NCBI GenBank assembly: GCA_900545055.1
Contig: UQXP01000014.1
Location: 1-35,219 of the forward strand
Source: an uncultured Collinsella sp.
GTDB lineage: Bacteria > Actinomycetota > Coriobacteriia > Coriobacteriales > Coriobacteriaceae
Length of the DNA: 35,219 nt
Direction: 5' to 3'
Part shown: positions 1-7,722 of the stretch, one piece after another
How positions within the stretch are numbered: the first letter of the stretch is position 1
How the letters are laid out: each line of letters starts with the position of its first letter
Notes under the pieces: model-generated
What the model was told of the DNA's origin: nothing
Database searches by the model: none
What the model saw: only the letters and a program-made list of their open reading frames with translations
Position numbers and translations under genes: made by a program

Positions 1-24
1 CGAGCCGTGCGCTTGAACTGAGAA

Positions 25-54
25 GGGGGAGGCCTCGCGGCCTCCCCCTTTTTT
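25..54 (+). terminator. Rho-independent terminator of an off-window upstream gene
   Basis: A perfect 10-bp GC-rich stem (25-34 with 39-48) with a 4-nt loop is followed by six T residues at 49-54. It ends transcription entering from the left. Only about 20 bases of whatever precedes it are present, too few to identify that gene. Confidence 0.93.
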
Positions 55-121
55 GCGTTATATACATGTTGTGCTTTGGGACCTAGCTTCCCCGTATGCG
101 CTCTTACTGTTTGGCTGTTTT

Positions 122-152
122 TTGAGTCCATCTAGTTTATTTGAGCGATAAT
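122..152 (+). promoter_or_regulatory. Possible promoter of coaE-lytic transglycosylase
   Basis: A -35-like TTGAGT (122-127) and a -10-like GATAAT (147-152) lie between the upstream terminator and coaE. The 19-bp spacer is longer than ideal, so this is only a candidate, but a promoter is needed here because the strong terminator at 25-54 isolates coaE from upstream. Confidence 0.3.
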
Positions 153-180
153 TACTCGCATTGGCGTTAGGGAGGGCTTG

Positions 181-822
181 ATGTTTACCGTATTTGTCTT
201 GGGCAATATTGCTTCGGGTAAGTCGACGGCCTGCCGCTATTTCGAATCTCGTGGCGCTATGCTTATCGATCTGGATGAGCTTGCAAAATCTCTGTATGTG
301 CCGGGCTCTGATATCGTCAATACTCTCGCGGATGAATTCGGTTGGGACATTTTGGATGAGGAAGGCGGCATTCGCCGCAGCATCCTCGCTTCTCGAGCTT
401 TCGCTTCTCCTGATTCGGTCGCACGGCTCAATGGCATCGTGCATCCCGTTCTGATTGAACAGCTTTCGCTTAGGATTCTCGATCCGGTTTGTTGTACGGT
501 TTCATCTCCCCGTTATCCCTTTGCGGTGGTCGAGGTTTCTGCTCCGACTGGTTTTGAGGATGCATTTGGCTTGGCTGATGAAATTCTGGTCATCAGCGCC
601 CCTTTGTCAGTTCGTCGCGAGCGCGCTATTCAACGTGGCATGGAGCCATCCGATTTCGATGCTCGTTCTGCTTGCCAGCCCGATGAGTCTGCGCTGTGCA
701 ATCTCGCTACAACGGTGATTGATAATGCCGCAGGCGATAATTCGCTCTCTGAGCAGCTTGACTCATGGCTTGCATGCCACGGGTTTATAGATACTCCGGA
801 TAAGGAGGAGGCCGATGCCTAA
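181..822 (+). CDS. coaE: Dephospho-CoA kinase
   Basis: Catalyses the last step of coenzyme A synthesis, ATP-dependent 3'-phosphorylation of dephospho-CoA in the cytosol. The 213-residue product has a P-loop GNIASGKST at about residues 8-16, an acidic LIDLDEL segment where the family has its conserved Asp, and an RLNGIVHP motif typical of CoaE. The C-terminal part is divergent: the usual arginine/Gln stretch before VIDN is degenerate, though VIDN remains. ATG 181 is preferred over the adjacent TTG 178 because GGAGGG at 171-176 is only 1 nt from the TTG but 4 nt from the ATG. The stop overlaps the next gene by 8 bp, suggesting translational coupling. The family call rests on motifs and length. 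Confidence 0.87.
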   Translation: MFTVFVLGNIASGKSTACRYFESRGAMLIDLDELAKSLYVPGSDIVNTLADEFGWDILDEEGGIRRSILASRAFASPDSVARLNGIVHPVLIEQLSLRILDPVCCTVSSPRYPFAVVEVSAPTGFEDAFGLADEILVISAPLSVRRERAIQRGMEPSDFDARSACQPDESALCNLATTVIDNAAGDNSLSEQLDSWLACHGFIDTPDKEEADA

Positions 823-1396
823 GGCACGTTTCTTTACGTGGTATCGCGTGGCGCCACTTGCCGTTGTGTTCGTCTTCGGCCTTATTTCGCTCGTCTACTC
901 GTGTGCCCCTGCCGCTTTCTTTAAGCCGCTGTATCCGATTGACTACGAGGCGTATGTAAAGCAATCCAGTATTTCGCATAATCTGGATCCGTATCTGGTG
1001 TGCGCTGTCATTAAGTCGGAATCGAATTGGGATCCCGAGGCCGAGTCGAATCAGGGTGCTCAGGGATTGATGCAGCTGATGCCCGAGACTGCCCAGGATA
1101 TGATTGCCAAGGGCCTTGTCGACGGAGGGGAGTATTCGGCCGACAATCTTAACGATCCGGCTACGAATATCGAGTTTGGCTGCGCATACCTCTCGTATCT
1201 TCTCGCCTATTTCAACGGTTCGACGGATAGTGCCATCGCCGCCTATAACGCCGGCATGGGCAATGTCGACGGATGGGCGCAGCAGGGTACGTCGCTTCAT
1301 AATGCAATTACCTTTCCCGAGACGCAGGCGTATCTGATTCGTGTCAATAATGCCTGGGCTCGCTACAAGACCCTCTATCCCGATCGGTTCGTATAG
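815..1396 (+). CDS. Membrane-anchored lytic transglycosylase (SLT domain)
   Basis: Predicted peptidoglycan lytic transglycosylase, cleaving MurNAc-GlcNAc linkages outside the membrane. The 193-aa protein starts with one hydrophobic segment (about 12-33) that can act as signal anchor. The SLT (Slt70/LytM-like goose-lysozyme fold) domain follows: KSESNWDP with the presumed catalytic Glu69, GAQGLMQLMPETA, NIEFGCAYLSYLL and AIAAYNAGMGNVDGW, all in the usual family order. The start ATG is preceded by TAAGGAGGAG at 801-810 and overlaps coaE by 8 bp (ATGCCTAA). It may be released or remain anchored. No other wall domain is fused. The link to coaE is probably only cotranscription. Confidence 0.88.
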   Translation: MPKARFFTWYRVAPLAVVFVFGLISLVYSCAPAAFFKPLYPIDYEAYVKQSSISHNLDPYLVCAVIKSESNWDPEAESNQGAQGLMQLMPETAQDMIAKGLVDGGEYSADNLNDPATNIEFGCAYLSYLLAYFNGSTDSAIAAYNAGMGNVDGWAQQGTSLHNAITFPETQAYLIRVNNAWARYKTLYPDRFV

Positions 1397-1416
1397 GACT
1401 ATGCCTGCCGCCTGCG

Positions 1417-1422
1417 TATACT
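1417..1422 (+). promoter_or_regulatory. Candidate -10 (TATACT) upstream of uvrB
   Basis: A near-consensus TATACT lies 25 bases before the uvrB start, with no good -35 at the right distance. The same hexamer occurs upstream of ybaK (13039) and rapZ (27965). I see no GAAC-N4-GTTC-type LexA box here. Confidence 0.3.
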
Positions 1423-1447
1423 GCAGATATATGAGTTAGGAGTATCC

Positions 1448-3688
1448 ATGGCGGAATTTGAAGTAGAACGCGTTGGTGGTGAACTTAAGCGCTTTGGCGT
1501 TGAAGGCTCTGACGTGCCGTTTAAGGTCGTTTCTCCCTATGAGCCTGCCGGTTCCCAGCCTAAAGCCATTGAGTCGCTTGTGCAGGGCGTGAGGGACGGA
1601 GACCGCTATCAGGTTTTGCTGGGCGTGACTGGTTCGGGCAAGACCTTCACGATGGCAAAGACTATTGAGGCCCTGGGAAAGCCGACGCTGGTCATGGCTC
1701 CGAATAAAACGCTCGCTGCTCAGCTTGCGAGCGAGCTCAAAGAGTTCTTTCCCAATAACGCTGTGGTCTACTTTGTCTCGTATTACGACTACTATCAGCC
1801 CGAGGCGTATGTGCCGCAAAGCGATACATATATCGAGAAAGACTCCTCGATTAACGAAGAGGTCGAGATGCTGCGCCATCAGGCGACCGCGTCACTGCTC
1901 TCTCGACGTGATGTGATCGTTGTCGCATCGGTCTCGTGTATCTATGGCATTGGCTCTCCTGAGGACTATGCGGGTCTGGCTCCAAACGTCGACAAGAAGG
2001 TGCCGCTCGAGCGCGATGACTTTATCCATGCGCTTATCGACATTCAATATGATCGCAATGACTATGACCTGGCGCGTGGCACGTTCCGCGTGCGCGGCGA
2101 TGTTGTCGACGTGTATCCGCCTTATGCTGAGCATCCGTTGCGGTTTGAGTTCTTTGGCGACGAGGTCGAGCTGATTGCCGAGATCGATGAGGTCACCGGT
2201 GAGATGCTTCGTGAGTACGAGGCCATCCCCGTATGGCCGGCATCACACTATGTGACCGAGAAGCCGAAGGTCAAGGCGGCTCTGAAATCGATCAGCGAAG
2301 AGTGCGAGAAGCGCGTGGCGGAGCTCAAGGCGACCGACAAGTTGCTCGAGGCGCAGCGTCTGCAGCAGCGCACCGATTATGATCTTGAGATGCTCGAGAC
2401 GATGGGCTTTTGCAACGGCATCGAGAACTACTCGCGTCATCTGGACGGTCGCAAGCCGGGTGAGCCGCCGTTTACCCTGATCGATTACTTTCCTAAGGAC
2501 ATGCTCTGTATCATCGACGAGAGCCATGTGACGGTGCCGCAGATCCGCGGCATGCATGAAGGCGACCGCTCGCGTAAGGTAACGCTGGTGGAACACGGTT
2601 TTCGCCTGCCCTCGGCACTCGATAATCGCCCGCTTCGTTTCGATGAGTTTGAGGCAAGGATACCCCAGTTTATCTATGTTTCGGCCACGCCGGGCGACTA
2701 CGAGCTGCGGGTGAGCCAAAACGACGTGGAGCAGATTATTCGTCCGACCGGTCTGCTCGACCCCAAGATCGATGTGCGTCCGGTTCGTGGGCAGATTGAC
2801 GATCTTGAGGACGAGATTCGCGAGCGCGTTGCCCGCAAGGAGCGCGTGCTGGTGACCACGCTCACCAAGCGCATGGCCGAGGACCTGACCGACCATCTGC
2901 TCGACGCAGGCATTAAGGTCAATTACATGCACTCCGATACAGCGACGATGGACCGTGTCGAGATCCTGCGAACGCTGCGCGAGGGAAAGATTGATGTTCT
3001 TGTTGGCATCAACCTGCTTCGCGAGGGCCTAGACCTTCCCGAGGTCTCACTGGTGGCAATTCTCGATGCCGATAAGGAAGGCTTCTTGCGCAACCGCCGT
3101 TCGCTGATTCAGACGATTGGCCGCGCGGCCCGTAACGCCGATGGCGAAGTCATCATGTATGCGGACGTTGTGACCGATTCGATGAAAGAGGCCATCGAGG
3201 AGACGCAGCGCCGTCGCGAGATTCAGATGGCATATAACGAAGAGCATGGCATTGTGCCCAAGACGGTGCGCAAGGCCATCAACGACATCTCAAGTTTTAT
3301 TGCCGAGGCCGAAAAAACCGTGGGTTCCAAGGGGCGCTCGAAGGGCGACTCTCTTGGCCATGGCGCATTCTATACGCCCGATGAGTCGGGCGAGGGTGGC
3401 GTGCCGGAAACGGTGGCGCCCGAGCAGACACTTGCGGAGCAGTTGGAAGAACTGCCGCATGACGAGCTTGTGCGGATCGTCGAAACCATGGAAGAGGATA
3501 TGCGTAACGCTTCTGCCGCCATGGACTTTGAGGAGGCGGCGCGCCTGCGCGATGCCGTCGTTCAGATTCGGGCGATGCTCGAGGGTGCGTCTGAGGACGA
3601 GACGATCGAGCGCTTACGTTCGCAGGCCCGCAAGGGTTCCACGTTCGCATCGGGCAGAAAACGCCAGGGTGCACGGTTTAAGAAATAG
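1448..3688 (+). CDS. uvrB: UvrABC excinuclease subunit B
   Basis: DNA-damage-verifying helicase-like subunit of nucleotide excision repair, loaded by UvrA and then partnering UvrC. The 746-aa product has Walker A GVTGSGKT near residue 59, the beta-hairpin region YYDYYQPEAYVPQ, the SVSCIYGIGSP motif, DESH (Walker B, about residue 357), SATPGDYE, the QTIGRAARN helicase motif VI and a C-terminal UVR motif (about 685-720: MDFEEAARLRD) that contacts UvrC. Length is slightly above the usual 660-700 because of a Gly/Ser/Glu-rich linker around 640-680. The start is ATG 1448 with GTTAGGAG upstream. uvrA and uvrC follow within 14 kb. Confidence 0.97.
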   Translation: MAEFEVERVGGELKRFGVEGSDVPFKVVSPYEPAGSQPKAIESLVQGVRDGDRYQVLLGVTGSGKTFTMAKTIEALGKPTLVMAPNKTLAAQLASELKEFFPNNAVVYFVSYYDYYQPEAYVPQSDTYIEKDSSINEEVEMLRHQATASLLSRRDVIVVASVSCIYGIGSPEDYAGLAPNVDKKVPLERDDFIHALIDIQYDRNDYDLARGTFRVRGDVVDVYPPYAEHPLRFEFFGDEVELIAEIDEVTGEMLREYEAIPVWPASHYVTEKPKVKAALKSISEECEKRVAELKATDKLLEAQRLQQRTDYDLEMLETMGFCNGIENYSRHLDGRKPGEPPFTLIDYFPKDMLCIIDESHVTVPQIRGMHEGDRSRKVTLVEHGFRLPSALDNRPLRFDEFEARIPQFIYVSATPGDYELRVSQNDVEQIIRPTGLLDPKIDVRPVRGQIDDLEDEIRERVARKERVLVTTLTKRMAEDLTDHLLDAGIKVNYMHSDTATMDRVEILRTLREGKIDVLVGINLLREGLDLPEVSLVAILDADKEGFLRNRRSLIQTIGRAARNADGEVIMYADVVTDSMKEAIEETQRRREIQMAYNEEHGIVPKTVRKAINDISSFIAEAEKTVGSKGRSKGDSLGHGAFYTPDESGEGGVPETVAPEQTLAEQLEELPHDELVRIVETMEEDMRNASAAMDFEEAARLRDAVVQIRAMLEGASEDETIERLRSQARKGSTFASGRKRQGARFKK

Positions 3689-3692
3689 CGAA

Positions 3693-3733
3693 CATGCCCC
3701 GAGTTCCCTGCGGAGCTCGGGGCATGCGTCTTT
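3693..3733 (+). terminator. Terminator of uvrB, possibly bidirectional
   Basis: A perfect 11-bp stem (3693-3703 with 3716-3726), extendable inward with a wobble pair to a 4-nt loop, lies just after the uvrB stop and is followed by TCTTTT. It sits between convergent genes (uvrB and the minus-strand flavoprotein ending at 3754), so it may also serve the other strand. Confidence 0.7.
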
Positions 3734-3753
3734 TGCGCGCTGGAATTCGTGCG

Positions 3754-5394
3754 TTAGAGGTCTGCGATCAGGGCTTCGGCACAACGAATGCCGTCGGTGG
3801 CGGCGCTCATGATGCCGCCGGCATATCCAGCTCCCTCACCGCAAGGGTAGAGGCCCGGGGTCGACACGGCATGGCATGTTCGGTCTCGGGTGACGGTGAC
3901 CGGTGAGCTCGAGCGAGTCTCCACACCGGTAAGAACAGCATCGGAGCGGTCGTAGCCTCGTAGCTTTTTTCCGAGTAGGGGAAGTCCTAGGCGGAGCGAC
4001 TCGACGATATGCTGCGGCAAGGCTTCGTCAATTGCCGTCCAGGTCACACCGAGCGGATAGGTGGGCTTTACCTTTCCGGGTGCCTTGCTGGCACGTCCTG
4101 CGAGGAAATCTCCGACGAGCTGTGCCGGTGCGTTCCAGTTGGAACCGCCCAGGCGATAGGCGGCCGCCTCGCAGGCACGCTGGAGCTCGATGCCGGCGAG
4201 CGGGTCATCGTTGGGAAGGTCCTCGGGTGTGACGTTAACGAGCAGGGCGGCATTTGCGTTGCGTCCGTCGCGGGCATTGAGACTGGCGCCGTTGACGCAC
4301 AGGTGGCCCTGCTCGGAAGAGGCGGCGACAACCTGCCCGCCGGGGCACATGCAAAACGAGAACACGCTGCGGCCGTTGGGAAGATGGGCGACGAGCTTGT
4401 AAGGGGCTGCTCCGAGGGCAGGATGTCCCGCCGAGGCTCCGTATTGGACTCGGTCGATGTCGCGCTGCGGATGCTCGATGCGAACGCCCATGGCAAAGGT
4501 CTTTTGTGCGAGGGCCACGTTGTGGCCCTTAAGGAGCTCAAAAATATCGCGAGCAGAATGCCCGCAGGCGAGGATGAGGTGCTTTGTCTCGATTGGCTCA
4601 CAAGCGGCGTCTTGGGACGATTGGACATCAATACCGGTGATGGCGCCAGACGCGTCGATGCGAATGTCGACGAGCTTCGTTCGATAACGGACGACACCTC
4701 CGAGCTGCTCGATGCGCTGGGATATAGCGGTGACAACCGTGGGAAGGATGTCGGAGCCAATGTGCGGCTTGGCATCCCACAGAATATCGCGGGGCGCACC
4801 CGCCTCGACGAAGGTTTCGAGGATAAGGCGATGGGCGGGATTTTTGGTTCCCGTATTGAGTTTGCCGTCCGAGAAGGTTCCCGCGCCGCCTAGACCAAAC
4901 TGGATATTGCTCTCGGGGTCGAGGATGCGCTCCTTTAGAAAGAGATCGATCGCCTGCGAGCGGCGAAATGCCGGGTCGCCGCGCTCGATGAGCAAGGGCT
5001 TAAGACCTGCTTCGGCGAGCGTAAGCGCAGCGAAAAGGCCGGCGCATCCGGCGCCGACAACGACAGGGCGTTCTTGAGGTGCGTCGGAGGCGGGGGAGGG
5101 GAATGAAGGCTCATCGTCTTCTATCGCGCGTACGCGCGAGTGGTCACGCTCGGCAACGCTGTCGACCGCTTCTCGCTCGAGGTGGGGACTAGTCAGCTCA
5201 ACACGAAAGCTCAGGATAAAATGGACGTCTCGTTTTTTGCGAGCGTCGATTGACTTGCGGTGGAGCTCGATGGACTTGATCTCGGAGTCCTTGCAACGTA
5301 AGACGCGCTTGGCGACTCGCTTGCCAACAATGAGGCAGGCATTTTCATCGCCGGCTTCATCGAGCGACGCGTTGACTTGGGTGATTTCGATCAT
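3754..5394 (-). CDS. FAD-dependent oxidoreductase, COG2509-like
   Basis: Predicted FAD-dependent dehydrogenase of unknown substrate. The 546-aa protein has an N-terminal region of about 100 residues containing the family's RKSIDARKK signature (47-54), then a dinucleotide-binding VVGAGCAGL (112-120), the FGLGGAGTFSDGKLNTGTKN segment typical of COG2509 proteins, and a C-terminal flavin-binding motif near PCGEGAGYAGGI. The reading frame is open further upstream to 5517, but ATG 5394 has a clear AAGGAG Shine-Dalgarno and begins where family homology begins; the longer version would run through the terminator at 5413-5444. Function beyond redox is not known to me. The neighbouring upstream flavoprotein is unrelated in detail. 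Confidence 0.85.
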   Translation of the reverse strand: MIEITQVNASLDEAGDENACLIVGKRVAKRVLRCKDSEIKSIELHRKSIDARKKRDVHFILSFRVELTSPHLEREAVDSVAERDHSRVRAIEDDEPSFPSPASDAPQERPVVVGAGCAGLFAALTLAEAGLKPLLIERGDPAFRRSQAIDLFLKERILDPESNIQFGLGGAGTFSDGKLNTGTKNPAHRLILETFVEAGAPRDILWDAKPHIGSDILPTVVTAISQRIEQLGGVVRYRTKLVDIRIDASGAITGIDVQSSQDAACEPIETKHLILACGHSARDIFELLKGHNVALAQKTFAMGVRIEHPQRDIDRVQYGASAGHPALGAAPYKLVAHLPNGRSVFSFCMCPGGQVVAASSEQGHLCVNGASLNARDGRNANAALLVNVTPEDLPNDDPLAGIELQRACEAAAYRLGGSNWNAPAQLVGDFLAGRASKAPGKVKPTYPLGVTWTAIDEALPQHIVESLRLGLPLLGKKLRGYDRSDAVLTGVETRSSSPVTVTRDRTCHAVSTPGLYPCGEGAGYAGGIMSAATDGIRCAEALIADL

Positions 5395-5412
5395 CGAGGT
5401 CTCCTTAGAGGC

Positions 5413-5444
5413 AAGAAAGAGGCCGTCCGGTATCCCAGACGGCC
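5413..5444 (-). terminator. Terminator after the BaiN-like gene
   Basis: Read on the minus strand, a GGCCGTC/GACGGCC stem (5438-5444 with 5421-5427), extendable to about 10 bp with a GATA loop, is followed by TCTTTCTT. In the plus direction the same stem is followed by TTTTT at 5453-5457, so it could stop transcription both ways. It separates the two flavoprotein genes. Confidence 0.7.
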
Positions 5445-5474
5445 CGAATGCGTTTTTGATTATAGACTGCGCGG

Positions 5475-6746
5475 CTACAGGCTGCTTGCAGCGCGAATGC
5501 CCGAGATCCAGGCCCACGCAAGGTTAAAGCCTCCGCAATCGGCGTCGATGTCGAGCGCTTCACCGCAGACGTAAAGCGGGGCGTCGACAACGCTGCGCGC
5601 GCGTAGGCTGGGTGTTGAGATGCTCTCGACAGATATGCCACCACGCGTGACCTGCGCTGAGCGCTCCTCGGCTGTTCCCTCGACGAGCAACTTAAAGTGT
5701 TTGAGGATCGAGACCAGGTGGATGACATCGTTGGAGCCTGGATGGCACTGCTCGAACGCTGTGCAGACGACGCGGGAGAGTTGCGGGGCGAGCATGCCGT
5801 CGAGCCAACGGGGATCGCGGGGCGAAAAGCCGCCGAGCAGCTCAACGCGCCGGTTGAGCATATCGAGCAACTCGTCTTTGGAGAGGTCGGGGAAAACGTC
5901 GAGCAGGATCGTATCGCCGTGCTGGATACGACGGGAGAGGTTGAAGACAGCGACGCCCGAGATACCGAAGGTTCGAAACAGCACCTCACCGTCTTCGTGC
6001 CAGAGCTCATTATGATTGCGGGCGAGCGTCAAGCGGGCACGGACGCGCAGGCCATCCAACGTTTTGAGTGCCGCCCGATCGCCAACGACCGTTGCCGATA
6101 CGGGGCAGAGGATGGGGCGCAGCGAAGTGAGGGGGAGGCGAAACGTATCGGCGATACCGGTGGGTTTGCCGCCCGTAGCGATAATTACGGCATGTGCCTG
6201 CAGGGCCTCGTTCTTGCGAGGGACATCGGTGAGCGCTTTCCGAAGCGAGCGGAGCTCCGATTTTCGGTCATCGTGCTTTTTTGCCTTGAGTGCCCGCGCT
6301 GGACGGTCTATTTGGAGTGCCCAGCCTTCGGAAGCTTTGTGCGCCGAGGCAACGTTGGCTCCGCAGATTAAGGTGATACCTAGGCGGTCGCAAACGTTGA
6401 GAAGCGCGTCGCGCACCGATTCGGCGCGAAGGGAGCGCGGGTACAGCCGGCCTTCCTCGGAGGTTGTCATGATGCCCAGCGAGGAGAAGAAACCCATAAG
6501 CTCTTGTTCGGGCTGGGTCCTCATGACAGATTCGACGAATGCGGGGTGGTTATACCGCTGAGGATCAATCGATTCGTTGGAGAGGTTGCAACGGCCGTTA
6601 CCGGTCGCAAGGAGCTTAAGGCCGCAGGCGACATCGCACTCAACGATGCAGACGCTTTTGCCAGCACGTGCGGCCGTAATGGCGGCGGCGAGGCCTGAAG
6701 CCCCGCCGCCGATTACCAGGACGTCATAGAAGGCGCTCGTGTTCAC
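5475..6746 (-). CDS. HI0933/BaiN-type flavoprotein (NAD(P)/FAD-dependent oxidoreductase)
   Basis: A flavoprotein of the HI0933/YhiN family, which includes BaiN, a bile-acid 3-dehydro-4,6-reductase candidate of gut clostridia; databases also label it aminoacetone oxidase family. The 423-aa protein shows the FAD motif VIGGGASGLAAA (11-22), the diagnostic LLATGNGRCNLSN, an internal ATGGKPTG segment and a C-terminal CGEALDIDADCGGFNLAWAW, where FAD is bound again. The start is GTG 6746, immediately after the TAA of the mrp gene (6747-6749), so the two are cotranscribed and probably coupled. The family is widespread, so a bile-acid role is speculation; substrate unknown. Confidence 0.85.
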   Translation of the reverse strand: MNTSAFYDVLVIGGGASGLAAAITAARAGKSVCIVECDVACGLKLLATGNGRCNLSNESIDPQRYNHPAFVESVMRTQPEQELMGFFSSLGIMTTSEEGRLYPRSLRAESVRDALLNVCDRLGITLICGANVASAHKASEGWALQIDRPARALKAKKHDDRKSELRSLRKALTDVPRKNEALQAHAVIIATGGKPTGIADTFRLPLTSLRPILCPVSATVVGDRAALKTLDGLRVRARLTLARNHNELWHEDGEVLFRTFGISGVAVFNLSRRIQHGDTILLDVFPDLSKDELLDMLNRRVELLGGFSPRDPRWLDGMLAPQLSRVVCTAFEQCHPGSNDVIHLVSILKHFKLLVEGTAEERSAQVTRGGISVESISTPSLRARSVVDAPLYVCGEALDIDADCGGFNLAWAWISGIRAASSL

Positions 6747-7577
6747 TTAGGCCTCGTCGGTCTCGTGCGGGGTAATGGCCTCGACGGCAGAGACTGCCTT
6801 GGGCAACATGCCATCGGGCAGCGCGGTCTCGACCTCGCCCTTATCGCAGGCCTCGGCGAGTGACGGATTGATGGGAAGCGTGCCCAAGATGTCGAGGTTA
6901 TAGCGTTCTGCGACCTCGGGGAGCTTGCTCTTGCCAAAGACCTCGATCTTCTTGCCGCAGTCGGGGCACTCAATATAGCTCATGTTTTCGACGATGCCCA
7001 GAATGGGGACGTTCATCTTCTCGGCCATGTTGACCGCCTTGGCGACGATCATCGAGACCAGATCCTGCGGGCTCGTGACGATGACGATGCCGTCGACGGG
7101 CAGTGACTGGAAGACGGTGAGAGCGACGTCGCCTGTTCCCGGAGGCATGTCGACCAGCAGGTAGTCGATGGGGCCCCATGAGGTCTCGCTCCAGAACTGC
7201 CTAATGGCGCCTGCGATGACCGGACCGCGCCAAAGGACGGGGTCGGTCTCGTTTTGGAGCAGAAGGTTGGAGCTCATGACCTTGACGCCGTGCTCGGAGA
7301 TTTCAGGCAGCATGAGGTTGCCAAGGGCATGGACGTGGCGTCCGCTCATACCGAACATCTTGGGGATAGAGGGACCGGTGATGTCGGCATCGAGGACGCC
7401 GACCTTGTGGCCGTGACGGGCAAGCTCGGTGGCGATGGCACCGGTGACAAACGACTTGCCGACACCGCCCTTGCCGGAAAGCACGGCGATGACGCGTTTG
7501 ACCTCGGACAGCGTATTCTCCTCAAATTGCGACGGCGACGTTTGTCCGCCGGCGGCCTGTGCGTGCTCGCAACCCAT
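6747..7577 (-). CDS. Mrp/NBP35-family P-loop ATPase (Fe-S cluster carrier)
   Basis: Cytosolic ATP-binding protein of the Mrp/ApbC/NBP35 family, thought to carry or insert Fe-S clusters. The 276-aa product has the deviant Walker A SGKGGVGKS at about 34-42, LVDMPPGTGDVALT (Walker B region), a VENMSY motif and the CPDC pair for cluster binding. An N-terminal Cys-containing leader (MGCEHAQ) is short. The frame stays open to 7634, but ATG 7577 has AAAGGAG 6 nt upstream (7584-7590) and is chosen. The downstream BaiN-like gene starts directly at the stop codon, possibly linking cluster delivery with a redox enzyme. Confidence 0.92.
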   Translation of the reverse strand: MGCEHAQAAGGQTSPSQFEENTLSEVKRVIAVLSGKGGVGKSFVTGAIATELARHGHKVGVLDADITGPSIPKMFGMSGRHVHALGNLMLPEISEHGVKVMSSNLLLQNETDPVLWRGPVIAGAIRQFWSETSWGPIDYLLVDMPPGTGDVALTVFQSLPVDGIVIVTSPQDLVSMIVAKAVNMAEKMNVPILGIVENMSYIECPDCGKKIEVFGKSKLPEVAERYNLDILGTLPINPSLAEACDKGEVETALPDGMLPKAVSAVEAITPHETDEA

Positions 7578-7632
7578 GTATGACTCCTTTGTATATGTTG
7601 GGGCCGGGGCCCCGTGATGTGACACGAGCGTC

Positions 7633-7662
7633 ATTGTACCCTCGTTTGCGAGCGGGAGTCAT
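7633..7662 (-). promoter_or_regulatory. Candidate promoter of mrp-flavoprotein operon
   Basis: On the minus strand ATGACT (7662-7657) and TACAAT (7638-7633) are separated by 18 bp, about 55 bp before the mrp start. The -10 is close to consensus, the -35 moderate. It lies in the 145-bp gap after the sulfatase gene, which shows no convincing terminator. Confidence 0.4.
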
Positions 7663-7722
7663 TTACGATGCATTTGGGCCGAGCGTGCTTGCAATACGAT
7701 GGGTCCAAGCGAATGGGCGGGC

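Noticed and set aside
1..21. Identity of the upstream gene fragment
   Set aside because: About six codons in any frame before the terminator; not enough to name a gene.
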